Source: Pseudolabrys taiwanensis (GTDB lineage: Bacteria > Pseudomonadota > Alphaproteobacteria > Rhizobiales > Xanthobacteraceae). From it: a DNA stretch of 64,000 nucleotides. The DNA lies in the NCBI RefSeq assembly GCF_003367395.1, contig NZ_CP031417.1, positions 806,001 through 870,000 on the forward strand. The letters run 5' to 3'. The notes below the pieces were generated by a model. That model was given only the letters and a program-made list of their open reading frames with translations. It ran no database searches and had not been told where the DNA came from. A program made the position numbers and the translations under genes. Shown piece by piece: positions 26,127 to 35,502 of this stretch (position 1 is its first letter; each line of letters starts with the position of its first letter).

Positions 26127-27065
26127 ATGCCAATTATGGTGATGGATCGCGGTCTGCATATCGATGCCGGTGAGGTGCGAAAGGCGTTTCCGCAGGAGAC
26201 GGTGCGCGATGCGCGGGACGCCGCCGAGGCGCTCGGCGTCTGCGCCGACTGCGAGGTGCTGGTGGCGATGGCGCACGACGTGACCGACGAACTGGTCGGC
26301 GCCATGCCACGGCTCAAATACATCTGCGCCATGTCCGCCGGCACCGACCGGCTCGACACCTTGAAGAACCTCAAAGCCGATGTGCGCATCACCTCGGGGC
26401 GGGGCATTCACGGGCCGCAAATGTCGGAACTGGCCTTTCTCGGCATGATCGCGCTGTCGCGCGAGTTTCCGCGCATGCAGCAGAACCAGCGGGCGCGCCG
26501 ATGGGAGCGCTGGCCGCAGAAGCTGCTGTTCGGCAAGACGGTGCTGCTGGTCGGCATCGGCCCGATCGCGGAAGAACTCGCCTTGCGCTGCGAAGCCTTC
26601 GGCCTGCGCGTCCTCGGCGTCAGCGACGCCCGCAAGGAAGCGCCGCATTTCGCGGCCCTTTATCCGCGCAGCCGGCTCAAGGAGGCGGCGGCCCTGGCGG
26701 ACTTCATGATCGTTCTGGTGCCCTTGTCCGATAAAACGCGGCACATGATCGACGCCGAGGTGCTCGCCGCGATGAAGCCGACCGGCATCATCGTCAATCT
26801 GGCGCGCGGGCCGGTGATCGACGAGCAGGCGCTGATCAAGGCGCTGCAGGAAAAGCGCATCGGCGGCGCCGCGCTCGACGTGTTCGAGACCGAGCCGCCG
26901 GTTGAGGATAATCCGCTCTGGGACATGCCGAACGTCATCATCACGCCGCGCATCGGCGGCATGAGCGACGTCTACGCGCAGCAGGTCCTGCCGCTGGTCG
27001 TGCACAATTTGCGCTGCTTCCTGGACGGCCGCCCAAGCGAGATGAAGAACATCCTGCGCGGCTAG
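26127..27065 (+). CDS. D-2-hydroxyacid dehydrogenase family protein, Arg at His position
   Basis: A 312-residue NAD(P)-dependent 2-hydroxyacid dehydrogenase fold. The Rossmann glycine motif is VGIGPIAEELA (G-x-G-x-x-A variant). The catalytic arginine is in NLARGPVIDE and the glutamate in VFETEPP. The usual catalytic histidine position reads TPRIGGMSD, giving Arg275, so proton transfer may differ or depend on another residue. Families with Lys/Arg here exist. Substrate not assigned. The gene follows azlCD closely (16 bp), so it may be in the same transcript. Confidence 0.88.
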   Translation: MPIMVMDRGLHIDAGEVRKAFPQETVRDARDAAEALGVCADCEVLVAMAHDVTDELVGAMPRLKYICAMSAGTDRLDTLKNLKADVRITSGRGIHGPQMSELAFLGMIALSREFPRMQQNQRARRWERWPQKLLFGKTVLLVGIGPIAEELALRCEAFGLRVLGVSDARKEAPHFAALYPRSRLKEAAALADFMIVLVPLSDKTRHMIDAEVLAAMKPTGIIVNLARGPVIDEQALIKALQEKRIGGAALDVFETEPPVEDNPLWDMPNVIITPRIGGMSDVYAQQVLPLVVHNLRCFLDGRPSEMKNILRG

Positions 27066-27109
27066 GATGGGATGAGGCTGGCTTTTAATTTTCGAGGCAC
27101 AGCATCTGC

Positions 27110-27175
27110 CCGTTCGTCCCCGCGTAAGCGGGGAGCGCTGCATTCCCGCTTACGCGCGAATGAACGGAGCGCGAG
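27110..27175. repeat. Inverted repeat with tetraloop-type stems
   Basis: CCGCGTAAGCGGG and CCCGCTTACGCG face each other, with outer CGTTC/GAACG arms. The CCCCGCGNAAGCGGGG core is the same repeat type as at 8284 and 41150. It lies between a dehydrogenase and the minus-strand MgtC gene. Confidence 0.65.
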
Positions 27176-27210
27176 GCGGTTCAACCTGAGTTCATACCGC
27201 TCAGGCCGCG

Positions 27211-27927
27211 CTATTCGGGGCTTCGGACCGTCCAACTCGCGTGGTCGAAGGACGGGCTGCGCTCCAATTGCACGACGATGTCGTCGAGCTCCTCGGAGTT
27301 CGCCGCGCTGGCGATGAGCGTCGCGATCAGTTCGACGCTGCCCTCGTCGCGGCCTTCGACGGCGACGCCGCGCAGCGGGTAATGCGCGGCCTCGAGCTTG
27401 CTCTCGATCAGCTCGCGCGCGGCCTCGAGCCGGTCGAGGTCGGTGGTGGCGCGCACCTCGTAGACGGCCTCGGTGCCCTTCTCGCTGATCGGCGCGCGGT
27501 TGATGGCGTTGACCAGCGGCCGCAGCAGCGTGTTGCCGGCCAGCACGAAGACGGTGAGGGCGACCGCCTCGGCGGCGAGGTCGGAGCCGGCGCAGGCGCC
27601 GACCGCGGCCGAGCACCACAAAGTCGCGGCGGTGTTGAGGCCCCAGACGTTCTTGCCTTCCTTCATGATCACGCCGGCGCCGAGAAAGCCGACGCCGGAC
27701 ACGACATAGGCGATCACCCGCACCGCGCCGTCATTGCCGGACAGCCGCATGGCGATATCGACGAAGGCGGCGGCGCCGACGGCAACAAGAACATTGGTCC
27801 GCAGCCCGCCGCTGCGCTGGCGGTACTGGCGCTCGGCACCGATCAACGTGCCGAGCACGAAGGCGATGAAGAAGCTGGCGAGCGAGTCGAGGAAGTTGCT
27901 CGTTGCGAACGAGTTCACGAGGGCCAT
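27211..27927 (-). CDS. MgtC/SapB-family membrane protein
   Basis: The 238-residue product has four or five hydrophobic N-terminal helices, including SLASFFIAFVLGTLIGAERQ with YRQRSGGLRTNVLV and the GFLGAGVIMKEGKNVWGLNT motif typical of MgtC. The C-terminal 100 residues form an ACT-like cytosolic domain (YEVRATTDLDRLEAARE). MgtC proteins modulate ATP synthase or ion homeostasis at low magnesium and help intracellular survival in pathogens. The role in this organism is not known. No magnesium transporter gene is adjacent. Confidence 0.9.
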   Translation of the reverse strand: MALVNSFATSNFLDSLASFFIAFVLGTLIGAERQYRQRSGGLRTNVLVAVGAAAFVDIAMRLSGNDGAVRVIAYVVSGVGFLGAGVIMKEGKNVWGLNTAATLWCSAAVGACAGSDLAAEAVALTVFVLAGNTLLRPLVNAINRAPISEKGTEAVYEVRATTDLDRLEAARELIESKLEAAHYPLRGVAVEGRDEGSVELIATLIASAANSEELDDIVVQLERSPSFDHASWTVRSPE

Positions 27928-27978
27928 CGGCGCGCCTTTGTCGGTGGTCCGTCGCCCGGAGAGGGCAGGGAAGGTGTC

Positions 27979-28407
27979 TTAATCCGATGCGAGCGCGGCG
28001 GCGAGCTTCTTGGCCTGCTCGGCGAGCACCTCCGGCTTTTCCTTGAACTCGGCCGGCGGCTTCATCATTTCACCGGCCTTGCGCGGGATCACGTGAACGT
28101 GGAGGTGGAACACGACCTGGCCGCCGGCGCTCTCGTTGAACTGCTGCACGGTGATCCCGTCGGCGCCGAACGCGCCGATGGCTGCCTTGGCGATCTTCTG
28201 CGCCACCTTGTGGACGTGGGCGAGGTCGTCCGGCGGGCAGTCGAGGATGTTGCGGGCCGGCGCCTTCGGCAGCACGAGCGTGTGGCCGGGCGCGCGCGGC
28301 ATGATGTCGAGGAAGGCCAGCGCCTTGTCGTCCTCGTAGACTTTGTGACAGGGCAGTTCGCCGCGCAGGATCTTGGCGAAGATGTTGTTTTGATCGTAGC
28401 TCGGCAT
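27979..28407 (-). CDS. HIT-family protein
   Basis: The 142-residue histidine-triad protein binds and hydrolyses nucleotides. It starts MPSYDQNNIFAKILRGELPC, has VYEDDKALAFLDIMPRAPGH, and the active-site triad FHLHVHVIPR (HxHxH). The C-terminal extension (MMKPPAEFKEKPEVLAEQAK) is typical of alphaproteobacterial members. It is 52 bp from the MgtC gene start. Likely a housekeeping purine-nucleotide phosphoramidase. Confidence 0.94.
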   Translation of the reverse strand: MPSYDQNNIFAKILRGELPCHKVYEDDKALAFLDIMPRAPGHTLVLPKAPARNILDCPPDDLAHVHKVAQKIAKAAIGAFGADGITVQQFNESAGGQVVFHLHVHVIPRKAGEMMKPPAEFKEKPEVLAEQAKKLAAALASD

Positions 28408-28433
28408 TGTCGGTCCCCGGTCTTCTACATTTG

Positions 28434-28536
28434 GTCATTCCGGGGCGCGCCGAAGGCGCGAACCCGGAATCCAACGGCAGGCTTTGGCACTTTGGCTGGT
28501 TTCCGGATCCGGCGCTTCGCGCCGTCCCGAAATGAC
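28434..28536. repeat. Palindromic intergenic repeat
   Basis: The unit begins GTCATTCCGGGG and ends CCCGAAATGAC, with inner modules ACCCGGAATCCA and TTCCGGATCCGG. It separates the HIT gene from the GNAT gene and resembles repeats at 10880-10925 and 24817-24925. Confidence 0.65.
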
Positions 28537-28544
28537 AAACCAAC

Positions 28545-29768
28545 TCATTCCTGCTCGACCAAATCCTTACGGAACGGCGCGGCCGCCGCAAGCTCTTCGC
28601 CCGCCGCCTCCACATACGCGCGTTCGCGCTCGAGATAGTCGGCGATGGCGCGCCGCAGCCCCGGATGCGCGATGAAGTGCGCCGAGTAGGTCGTGTGCGG
28701 CATGTATCCGCGCGCCAGCTTGTGCTCGCCTTGCGCGCCGGCTTCGACGCGCTGGAGCTTGTTCTGGATCGCGTAGTCGATCGCCTGGTAGTAGCAAACC
28801 TCGAAATGCAGGAAGGGGTGGTGCTCGATCGCGCCCCAGTTGCGGCCGAACAAGGTGTCGTGGCCGATGAAGTTGATGGCGCCGGCGATGTAGCGGCCGT
28901 TGCGCTTGGCCATCACCAGCAGGACGCGGTCGGCCATGGTCTCGCCGATGAGCGAGAAGAACTCGCGCGTCAGGTACGGGCTGCCCCATTTGCGCGAGCC
29001 GGTGTCGATGTAGAACGCGAAGAAGGCGTCCCACACGCTCTCGGTCAGGTCCGAGCCGGTGAGCCAGTGCACGTCGATGCCCGGTGACAGCGCATCCTTG
29101 CGCTCGCGCTTGATGGTCTTGCGCTTGCGCGAGGCGAGCCGCGCCAGGAAGTCGTCGAAGGTGGCGTAGCCTTCGTTCTCCCAATGGAACTGCTGGTCGG
29201 TGCGCTGCAGGAAACCGCGCTCGCCGAGAGCCGTCCATTCCGTCTCGGTGAGGAAGGTGATGTTGGCCGAGGACAGGTCGTTGTCCTTGGTGATCTTGGC
29301 CAGGGCGTCGGCGAGGGCGCCGGACACGGCTTCGGCGAGCGGACCGGGGGCGGCGAGCAGCCGCGGCCCGGTCACCGGCGTGAAAGGCACGGCGACCTGG
29401 AGCTTGGGGTAGTAGCTGCCGCCGGCGCGCTCATAGGCGTCCGCCCAGCCATGGTCGAACACGTATTCGCCGCGCGAGTGGGCCTTCACGTAGCAGGGCG
29501 CGGCGCCGATCAGGCGGCCGTCCAGGGTCTCGGCGAGCAGGTGCCGGCTCTGCCATCCAGTGCGGCCGCCGACTGAATGTGATTGTTCAAGACTGGATAG
29601 AAACTCATAAGAAATGAAAGGGTTATCGACTTGTCCTCGTGTTGGATATTGCGGGGATAAGTTATCCTCAGGTGGGACTTTAAGTGTGGGTCCGGCCGCA
29701 CAGGCGTTCCACGCGGCGGCGGGGACTTCTTTCAAGGATTGGATGAGGCGGATGCGGATGTCGGTCAT
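28545..29768 (-). CDS. GNAT-fold protein of the FemAB/DUF482 type
   Basis: A 407-residue protein with the DUF482 (peptidogalycan-synthesis-like) GNAT fold: DNPFISYEFLSSLEQSHS near the N-terminus, GRTGWQSRHLL, FHWENEGYATFDDFLARLAS, then a basic RKRKTIKRERKDA segment, and EAGAQGEHKLARGYMPHTTY near the C-terminus. FemAB-like enzymes add amino acids to peptidoglycan, but function here is unproven. The start at 29768 is supported by GGAAGGG-like sequence upstream on the coding strand. A patch near 29570-29700 is markedly more A/T-rich than the rest. Confidence 0.85.
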   Translation of the reverse strand: MTDIRIRLIQSLKEVPAAAWNACAAGPTLKVPPEDNLSPQYPTRGQVDNPFISYEFLSSLEQSHSVGGRTGWQSRHLLAETLDGRLIGAAPCYVKAHSRGEYVFDHGWADAYERAGGSYYPKLQVAVPFTPVTGPRLLAAPGPLAEAVSGALADALAKITKDNDLSSANITFLTETEWTALGERGFLQRTDQQFHWENEGYATFDDFLARLASRKRKTIKRERKDALSPGIDVHWLTGSDLTESVWDAFFAFYIDTGSRKWGSPYLTREFFSLIGETMADRVLLVMAKRNGRYIAGAINFIGHDTLFGRNWGAIEHHPFLHFEVCYYQAIDYAIQNKLQRVEAGAQGEHKLARGYMPHTTYSAHFIAHPGLRRAIADYLERERAYVEAAGEELAAAAPFRKDLVEQE

Positions 29769-29856
29769 TGGAAAGGGGCCGTGGCACCTTGTCATTTAAG
29801 GCCGAATTGGTCCGAAAGTGAGTGGCTCCGCGAAAAAGGAGCAAAGGACAGGCCAG

Positions 29857-30612
29857 CTATGCCGCTCGCGGCCGCCAGCCTTCGAAGATGGCCTGGTCGG
29901 CCCAGCGCGCGGCTCTACGGCGGTCGTCCTCGGTGCGGACGGTCCAGGTCAGCAGCGGCAGCCCGAAGATGGCGCGGGCGATCAGCGGCGCGGCCGCCGG
30001 CAGGTCCTTGACGTGATAGGCGAGGAAATGCGGCCGGGTGCGGGGCGCGTGCAGGAGATGCGCCAGCGAGCGGCGCTGCCCGGCGGAGAGACCTTTCCAT
30101 TCGTCATGGGTGTAGTGCCGCTCGGCGACAATGCCGCGCGGCAGTCCCGGCGCGACATCGCGGATGGCCACGATCATCTGCGGGTCGAACGACATCACCG
30201 CGACCGGCCCGGCGTAGCCTTGCAGCAGCTCGGCGGCGCGGCGGGCGAGCCGCGTGTCGCCGTCGAAGTGGCTCTTGATCTCGACCACCAAGGTGACGCG
30301 GCCGGCGACGAGATCGCACAGCTCGCCCAAGGTGATCATGCGGTCCGCCGTCTGCTTGAACGGTAGCGCCTTGAGCGCGGCGGTGGTCATATCGGCGAGA
30401 CGGCCGCCGCCCTCCGTGAGGCGGCCGAGCACGTCGTCATGATGCACGACGGCTTCGCCGTCGCCGCTCAACTGGACATCGCATTCGATGCCGTAGGTGC
30501 CGTCGATGGCGGCGCGAAAGGCCGACGGTGTGTTCTCGATGACGCCGTGCGCGGCGTCATGCAGCCCGCGATGGGCGATCGGCCGTGCGGTCAGCCAATC
30601 GAGCCCCGGCAT
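29857..30612 (-). CDS. Glycerophosphodiester phosphodiesterase
   Basis: The 251-residue GDPD releases glycerol 3-phosphate from lipid-derived diesters. It shows RPIAHRGLHDAAHGVIENTP, with the HR and E of the active site, IECDVQLSGDGEAVVHHDD, the VTLVVEIKSHF strand, and LTWTVRTEDDRRRA at the end. No signal peptide, so cytosolic. It sits 7 bp after ridA (30620-31087) and upstream of the GNAT gene; all three may be one transcript. Confidence 0.93.
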   Translation of the reverse strand: MPGLDWLTARPIAHRGLHDAAHGVIENTPSAFRAAIDGTYGIECDVQLSGDGEAVVHHDDVLGRLTEGGGRLADMTTAALKALPFKQTADRMITLGELCDLVAGRVTLVVEIKSHFDGDTRLARRAAELLQGYAGPVAVMSFDPQMIVAIRDVAPGLPRGIVAERHYTHDEWKGLSAGQRRSLAHLLHAPRTRPHFLAYHVKDLPAAAPLIARAIFGLPLLTWTVRTEDDRRRAARWADQAIFEGWRPRAA

Positions 30613-30619
30613 GGTTCGG

Positions 30620-31087
30620 CTATGCGATCTCGAATAGGCCTTCGACCTCGACGGCCGCCTGCGCCGGCAGCGCCGCGACGCCGACGGTCGAGCGGGCGTG
30701 GCGGCCCTTGTCGCCGAACACCTCGACCATCAGGTCGGAGGCGCCGTTCATGACCTTCGGGCCGTCGCCATAACCCGGTGCGGAGTTGATGAAGCCGCCG
30801 AGGCGTACCACGCGAACGACCTTGTCGAGGTCGCCGACAGCCGCTTTCACCTGAGCGATGAGATTGATGGCGCAGGCGCGTGCGGCCTTCTGTCCGTCCT
30901 CGAGCGAGACGCCGCCGCCGAGCTGACCGGTCACCACAAGCTTCCCGTCGGGGCCGAAGCAGAGTTGACCGGACACGACGAGCTGATTGCCGGTGCGGAC
31001 GAACGGCACGTAATTGGCCACTGGCGCGGCCGGGGTCGGCAAGGTGATGCCGAGACTTGCGAGCTTCTGTTCAACCGTGCCGGCCAT
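30620..31087 (-). CDS. RidA-family protein
   Basis: A 155-residue RidA/YjgF-family protein. ATG 31087 follows an AGGAGAC ribosome site. It reads QLVVSGQLCFGPDGKLVVTG, EDGQKAARACAINLIAQVKA and VVRLGGFINSAPGY, and ends AALPAQAAVEVEGLFEIA. It belongs to the longer YjgF subfamily with a SAPGYGDGPKV segment. In contrast to the paralogue at 2338-2814 it lacks a signal peptide and is cytosolic. It is first gene of the ridA-gdpD-GNAT set. Confidence 0.88.
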   Translation of the reverse strand: MAGTVEQKLASLGITLPTPAAPVANYVPFVRTGNQLVVSGQLCFGPDGKLVVTGQLGGGVSLEDGQKAARACAINLIAQVKAAVGDLDKVVRVVRLGGFINSAPGYGDGPKVMNGASDLMVEVFGDKGRHARSTVGVAALPAQAAVEVEGLFEIA

Positions 31088-31253
31088 GTCCTGTCTCCTC
31101 AACGACTGCGCGGGCATCCTTGGCCGAAGGCGGTAATGGACGCAAGCGCCGCGCGCGGCGGCGTTGCGGCGCAGTGGGGCGGCCTCTATCTTGCCCGGAT
31201 GTTCCCGTCTTGCTGGGGCGAGAGGCGGGATTCGCCGCCCTGGAGAGCCGCCG

Positions 31254-32117
31254 ATGACCTTTCTCGCGAACGTGCAACGCCTGAGCCTGCCGGCCGTCGT
31301 CGCCCTGGCTGTGCTGGGACCCGCCGCGGCGGCGCCGCCGACGGACGGGGTGGTGCTGACGCCGCATCGGGCTGTCTACGATCTCAAGCTCACCAAGACG
31401 CGCGGCAACCGCGGCATCGAGACCGTGCGCGGCCGCATCCTGTACGATTTCTCCGGCAATGCCTGCGACGGCTACGAGCTGAAGTTCCGCCAGGTGTCCG
31501 AGCTAGACTCGGGCGAGGGCAAGGCGGCGGTCAACGATTTGCGCTCGACCACCTGGGAAGACGGTGAGGCCACGAAGTTCCGCTTCAACTCCGAGAACCT
31601 GCTCAACGATACGCCGACCGACTCGGTGAACGGCCGCGCCGAACGCGACGCGAAGGCGGTTGCGGTGGCGCTGAGCAAGCCACAGGAGAAGAAGCTGACC
31701 ATGCCGGCGGGCGCCGTTTTCCCGACCGAGCATATGCGGCGGATCATCGCTGCCGCGCGCGCCGGTAAAACCATTCTCGAATTCCCGGTCTATGACGGCT
31801 CGGAAACCGGCGAGAAGCTCTACAACACGCTCACCGTCATCGGCCGCCCGATCAAGCCCGGCGAAAAGCCGGTGAACGATGCCGCGGCCAAGGTGCCGGA
31901 GCTCGCCAAGCTCACGCGCTGGCCGGTCACCATCAGCTATTTCGTGCAGGAGTCGCAGAAGCAGGAGCAGACCGGCGAGCAGACGCCGGTCTATGCGATC
32001 AGTTTTGAACTCTATGAAAATGGTATTTCGCGTGCGCTGGTGCTCGACTACAGCGATTTCACCATTGCCGGCGAGATGACCTCGCTGGACGTGAAGCAGG
32101 CGAAACCCTGCCGATGA
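31254..32117 (+). CDS. eipB: EipB, periplasmic cell-envelope integrity protein (DUF1849)
   Basis: A 287-residue secreted protein. The signal peptide LPAVVALAVLGPAAAAPP is followed by LTPHRAVYDLKLTKTRGNRG. Family features include GRILYDFSGNACDGYELKFR, DLRSTTWEDGEATKFRFNS and MPAGAVFPTEHMRRIIAAAR. In Brucella, EipB forms a beta-spiral and a conserved cysteine pair makes a disulfide; here Cys71 and Cys286 correspond. GGAGAG precedes ATG 31254. EipB is needed for envelope stress resistance in that species. Confidence 0.92.
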   Translation: MTFLANVQRLSLPAVVALAVLGPAAAAPPTDGVVLTPHRAVYDLKLTKTRGNRGIETVRGRILYDFSGNACDGYELKFRQVSELDSGEGKAAVNDLRSTTWEDGEATKFRFNSENLLNDTPTDSVNGRAERDAKAVAVALSKPQEKKLTMPAGAVFPTEHMRRIIAAARAGKTILEFPVYDGSETGEKLYNTLTVIGRPIKPGEKPVNDAAAKVPELAKLTRWPVTISYFVQESQKQEQTGEQTPVYAISFELYENGISRALVLDYSDFTIAGEMTSLDVKQAKPCR

Positions 32118-32325
32118 GCCCGTGGTATCGGAATGAGCGCCGAGCGGTGTGAGCGATCATATTTGTGTTGTCGGGCCGCCCGGTTTGCTGTCTTGATGCC
32201 GTAATAGAAGTGTTTCTTAGGTCTAACGGGCGTGGTCCCTCCACAGAGCCCGAACCCTGGGTGCCCAAGGCCGGCCGCATTTTTCCTTGCGAGCGGTGAT
32301 CGTCTCATCGCTCGGAAGGAGCACA

Positions 32326-33591
32326 ATGCGCCGTATCGTTGTTACCGGCTCCGGTATCGTCTCCCCGCTTGGTTGTGGCACGGATCTCGTTTGGCAACGG
32401 CTTTTGGCCGGCCGGTCGGGCGTTCGCCGGATGTCCGATAATCTTGTCGGGGACGTCGCGGCGAAGATCGCCGGTGTCGTGTCCGACACGTCCGAGGACG
32501 CCGAAGGCGGCTTCGATCCGCAGCGCATCGTCAGCGCCAAAGACCAGAAGCGCATGGATCGCTTCATCCAGTTCGCGCTCGCGGCCGCGGACGAGGCCAT
32601 CGCCCAGTCCGCGTGGAAGCCCGACTGCGATGCGGAGCGCGAACGCACCGCGACCATCATCGGCTCCGGCATCGGCGGCTTCGCGACGATGAAGCAGGCC
32701 GTGCACACCACCGATCAACATGGCTCGCGCCGGCTGTCGCCGTTCACCGTGCCGTCGTTCCTGGTCAATCTCGCGGCCGGGCAGGTGTCGATCCGTTACG
32801 GTTTTCGCGGTCCCATCGGCGCGCCCGTCACGGCTTGCGCCGCGAGCCTGCAGGCGATCGGCGACGGCGCGCGCATGATCCGCAGCGGCGAGATCGACGT
32901 CGCGATCTGCGGCGGCGCCGAAAGTTGTATCGAGCGCGTCAGCCTTGGCAGCTTCGCGGCCGCGCGCGCGCTGTCGACGCGCTTCAATGACACGCCGGAA
33001 CGCGCGTCGCGCCCCTTCGACGCCGATCGCGACGGCTTCGTCATGAGCGAGGGCGCAGCCGCGGTGGTCGTCGAAGAACTCGATCATGCGCTCGCGCGCG
33101 GCGCCGTGCCGCTCGCCGAGTTGGTCGGCTATGGCACCACGTCCGACGCCTATCACATGGTCGCGGCGCCGCAGGATGGCGCCGGCCTCCAGCGCTGCAT
33201 GCGGCTCGCCATCAACGCCGCCGGGATCGATGCCCGCGATGTGGGTTACATCAACGCGCACGCGACATCGACGCCGTTCGGCGACGCCGCCGAGTTGTCG
33301 GCGATCCGCAGCGTGTTCAATGGCGCGGGCGTTGCTGTCTCCTCGACGAAGTCATCTACGGGCCATCTGCTCGGCGCGGCTGGTGCGGCCGGTGTCATCT
33401 TCACGGTCCGCGCACTGTGTTCGGGCATTCTGCCGCCGACGCTCAATCTGGAAACGGCCGACGATGCGTTCAGTGATCTCAATCTGATTGGACGTGAGCC
33501 GCGCGCGCGTGCCGTCGATTACGCGATGGTCAATGGCTTCGGCTTCGGCGGCGTGAACGCGTCCGTGCTGCTGAAGCGCTGGGTCAACTGA
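32326..33591 (+). CDS. Beta-ketoacyl-ACP synthase II-type enzyme
   Basis: The 421-residue condensing enzyme extends acyl chains from malonyl-ACP. MRRIVVTGSGIVSPLGCGTD opens the thiolase fold. The nucleophile cysteine is in VTACAASLQAIGDG; histidines come from NAHATSTPFGDAAEL and KSSTGHLLGAAG. GGAAGGAG precedes ATG 32326, with a non-coding-looking upstream extension. The GSGIGGFATMKQA and FGFGGVNASVLL blocks match FabF. It stands alone without fab neighbours, so it may be a dedicated FabF paralogue rather than the housekeeping enzyme. Confidence 0.9.
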   Translation: MRRIVVTGSGIVSPLGCGTDLVWQRLLAGRSGVRRMSDNLVGDVAAKIAGVVSDTSEDAEGGFDPQRIVSAKDQKRMDRFIQFALAAADEAIAQSAWKPDCDAERERTATIIGSGIGGFATMKQAVHTTDQHGSRRLSPFTVPSFLVNLAAGQVSIRYGFRGPIGAPVTACAASLQAIGDGARMIRSGEIDVAICGGAESCIERVSLGSFAAARALSTRFNDTPERASRPFDADRDGFVMSEGAAAVVVEELDHALARGAVPLAELVGYGTTSDAYHMVAAPQDGAGLQRCMRLAINAAGIDARDVGYINAHATSTPFGDAAELSAIRSVFNGAGVAVSSTKSSTGHLLGAAGAAGVIFTVRALCSGILPPTLNLETADDAFSDLNLIGREPRARAVDYAMVNGFGFGGVNASVLLKRWVN

Positions 33592-33680
33592 TTGAGCTGC
33601 GCATTGCATCGGCCGCAGCAGATGTGAGCCTCATCCTGAGCCGCAGCGCGCAGCGCGGCGGCTCGGCTACGCACTCGGCG

Positions 33681-33830
33681 TCATGTCCGGGCTCGGCCCG
33701 GGCATCCATGATGAGTCTCCACGCACGACAGCCATACGTTCGGTTCTGCCAGGATGCACGGCGTCATGGATTGCCGGGGCATAAGGGCGTTCACGCCCGT
33801 CTTCGACGGGCTATGCCCGGCAATGACAAC
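33681..33830. repeat. Diverged copy of the 139-702 repeat
   Basis: The stretch includes CCGGGCTCGGCCCGGGCATC, CATGATGAGTCTCC and an ATGGATTGCCGGGGC / GCCCGGCAATGAC arm pair, in the same order as the array at 139-702 but with many changes. It lies in the gap between the FabF-type gene and dinB. Confidence 0.65.
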
Positions 33831-33835
33831 AAAAT

Positions 33836-35083
33836 CTACTCTTCCTCGATCGCCAAGCCCTTCACCACCGCGGCCTTGCCGAACTTCTCGCGCAGTCGGT
33901 CGATCGCGTGTTCGGCCTGCGCTTCGCGGCGGTTGAGCAGGTCGGAAAGCTCCTCGCCGCTGACTTCTTCCAGATGGCTGACGCCGATGCCGATCAGCCG
34001 GTAGCGCGTGCCGCCCACCTCGTTCTTCAGCAGATCGCGCCCGGCGGCGAAGATGGTGGCGGCAAGCTGCGTCGGCCCATTCAGAGAACGCGCCCGCGTG
34101 CGGATCTTGAAGTCCGCGCTCTTGAGCTTGAGCGTCACGGTCGAACCGGCCAACGCCTGCTTCTTCAGGCGGCCGGACACCTTCTCGGTCAATTCCCACA
34201 AGGTCTGTTCGAGCGGACGGAATTCGCCGATGTCGCGGTCGAACGTCGTCTCCGCCGAAACGCTCTTGGTCTCGCGCTCGGGATCGACACGGCGCGTGTC
34301 GATGCCGCGCGCGAGGCGCCACAGCCGCATGCCTTCCTCGCCGTAACGGCGCATCAGGTCGCGCTCCTCGGCGCGTTGCAGGTCGGCGATGGTGCGGAAG
34401 CCGTCTTGCGCCAGCTTGGCCGCGCTCACCGCGCCGACGCCGTAGATGAAGCCGACCGGCCGGGGCGCGAGGAAGGCGGGCGCTTCTTCGGGTGCGATGA
34501 CGGCAAAGCCACGCGGCTTGTCGAGATCGGACGCGATCTTGGCCAGGAACTTGTTGGCCGACAGGCCGACCGACACCGTGATGCCGATCTCGCGCTCGAC
34601 CTCCATGGCAAAACGCGCCAGCACCTTCGCCGCGCTCATGCCGTGCAGACGTTCGGTGCCGGTGAGATCGAGGAACGCTTCGTCGATCGACAACGGCTCG
34701 ACCAAGGGCGTCAGCGCCAGCATGCGCCGGCGCACCTCGCGGCCGACGTCGACGTATTTCGCCATGTTCGGTTTGACGACGACCGCATGCGGGCAGCGGC
34801 TCATGGCCTCGAACATCGGCATCGCCGAGCGCACGCCATAGGTCCGCGCAATGTAACAGGCGGTCGACACCACGCCGCGCTTGCCGCCGCCGATGATCAG
34901 CGGCTTGTCGGCGAGGGAAGGGTCGTCGCGCTTCTCGATGGTGGCGTAGAAGGCGTCGCAGTCGATATGGGCGATCGTCAGCTTGTCCGCCGCCGCGTGC
35001 CGCATCAGCCGCGGCGAGCCGCAGGCGCGGCAGCGCGTGGCCGTCGGCGGCGCATCGGCCAGGCAATCGCGGCAGAAGCTCAC
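33836..35083 (-). CDS. dinB: DNA polymerase IV (DinB)
   Basis: A 415-residue Y-family polymerase. A zinc-ribbon-like N-terminus ([20 protein letters not shown], four cysteines) precedes the catalytic palm, [20 protein letters not shown] and the [14 protein letters not shown] carboxylates. Finger and little-finger regions follow to a basic C-terminus. The GTG start at 35083 overlaps the DUF3572 stop in GTGA, indicating coupling. DinB performs error-prone lesion bypass and is usually SOS-controlled, but I see no clear LexA box here. Confidence 0.95.
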   Translation of the reverse strand: MSFCRDCLADAPPTATRCRACGSPRLMRHAAADKLTIAHIDCDAFYATIEKRDDPSLADKPLIIGGGKRGVVSTACYIARTYGVRSAMPMFEAMSRCPHAVVVKPNMAKYVDVGREVRRRMLALTPLVEPLSIDEAFLDLTGTERLHGMSAAKVLARFAMEVEREIGITVSVGLSANKFLAKIASDLDKPRGFAVIAPEEAPAFLAPRPVGFIYGVGAVSAAKLAQDGFRTIADLQRAEERDLMRRYGEEGMRLWRLARGIDTRRVDPERETKSVSAETTFDRDIGEFRPLEQTLWELTEKVSGRLKKQALAGSTVTLKLKSADFKIRTRARSLNGPTQLAATIFAAGRDLLKNEVGGTRYRLIGIGVSHLEEVSGEELSDLLNRREAQAEHAIDRLREKFGKAAVVKGLAIEEE

Positions 35084-35382
35084 GGCACGTCGCGCTCCCA
35101 ATGGCTGCCGCCGAGCACGACCAGCGCTTTGACCGGATCTTCGGGCCGGAAGCCCGCCTCGGCGGCAAAACCGGTCAGCAAAGCCTCGTCGGAGACCAGA
35201 TATTCGAGCAGACCGCGCAGGAAGCCCGGTTCGGCGCTGGCCGCGCGAATCTCGGCCGGGCCGACGCCGGTGGTCGCGAGGAACCGGCCGAGCCGTTCGG
35301 GATCGCCCGCGATATAGGTAAACGCCTGAATCGCCAAAGCTTCTGCGGCCTCGTGGGCTGCTCTAGGGGCCTGTTTCTTCAA
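35080..35382 (-). CDS. DUF3572-family protein
   Basis: A 100-residue helical protein: [20 protein letters not shown], then [40 protein letters not shown] and [14 protein letters not shown]. These blocks match DUF3572, a short alphaproteobacterial family commonly placed between dinB and the divK-pleD locus. Function unknown. Its stop overlaps the dinB start; the pair is divergent from divK. Confidence 0.88.
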   Translation of the reverse strand: MKKQAPRAAHEAAEALAIQAFTYIAGDPERLGRFLATTGVGPAEIRAASAEPGFLRGLLEYLVSDEALLTGFAAEAGFRPEDPVKALVVLGGSHWERDVP

Positions 35383-35502
35383 TTGGATTTGCCTTTTCTC
35401 AACACATCGGCATTACGGTTCTAGCCGATCATGCCCGAGGACGCGCGGGCTGGCGACGGCAGGTGGGGCCGGCCTCGTGGAAGCGTTGGGGACAAACGGG
35501 CG

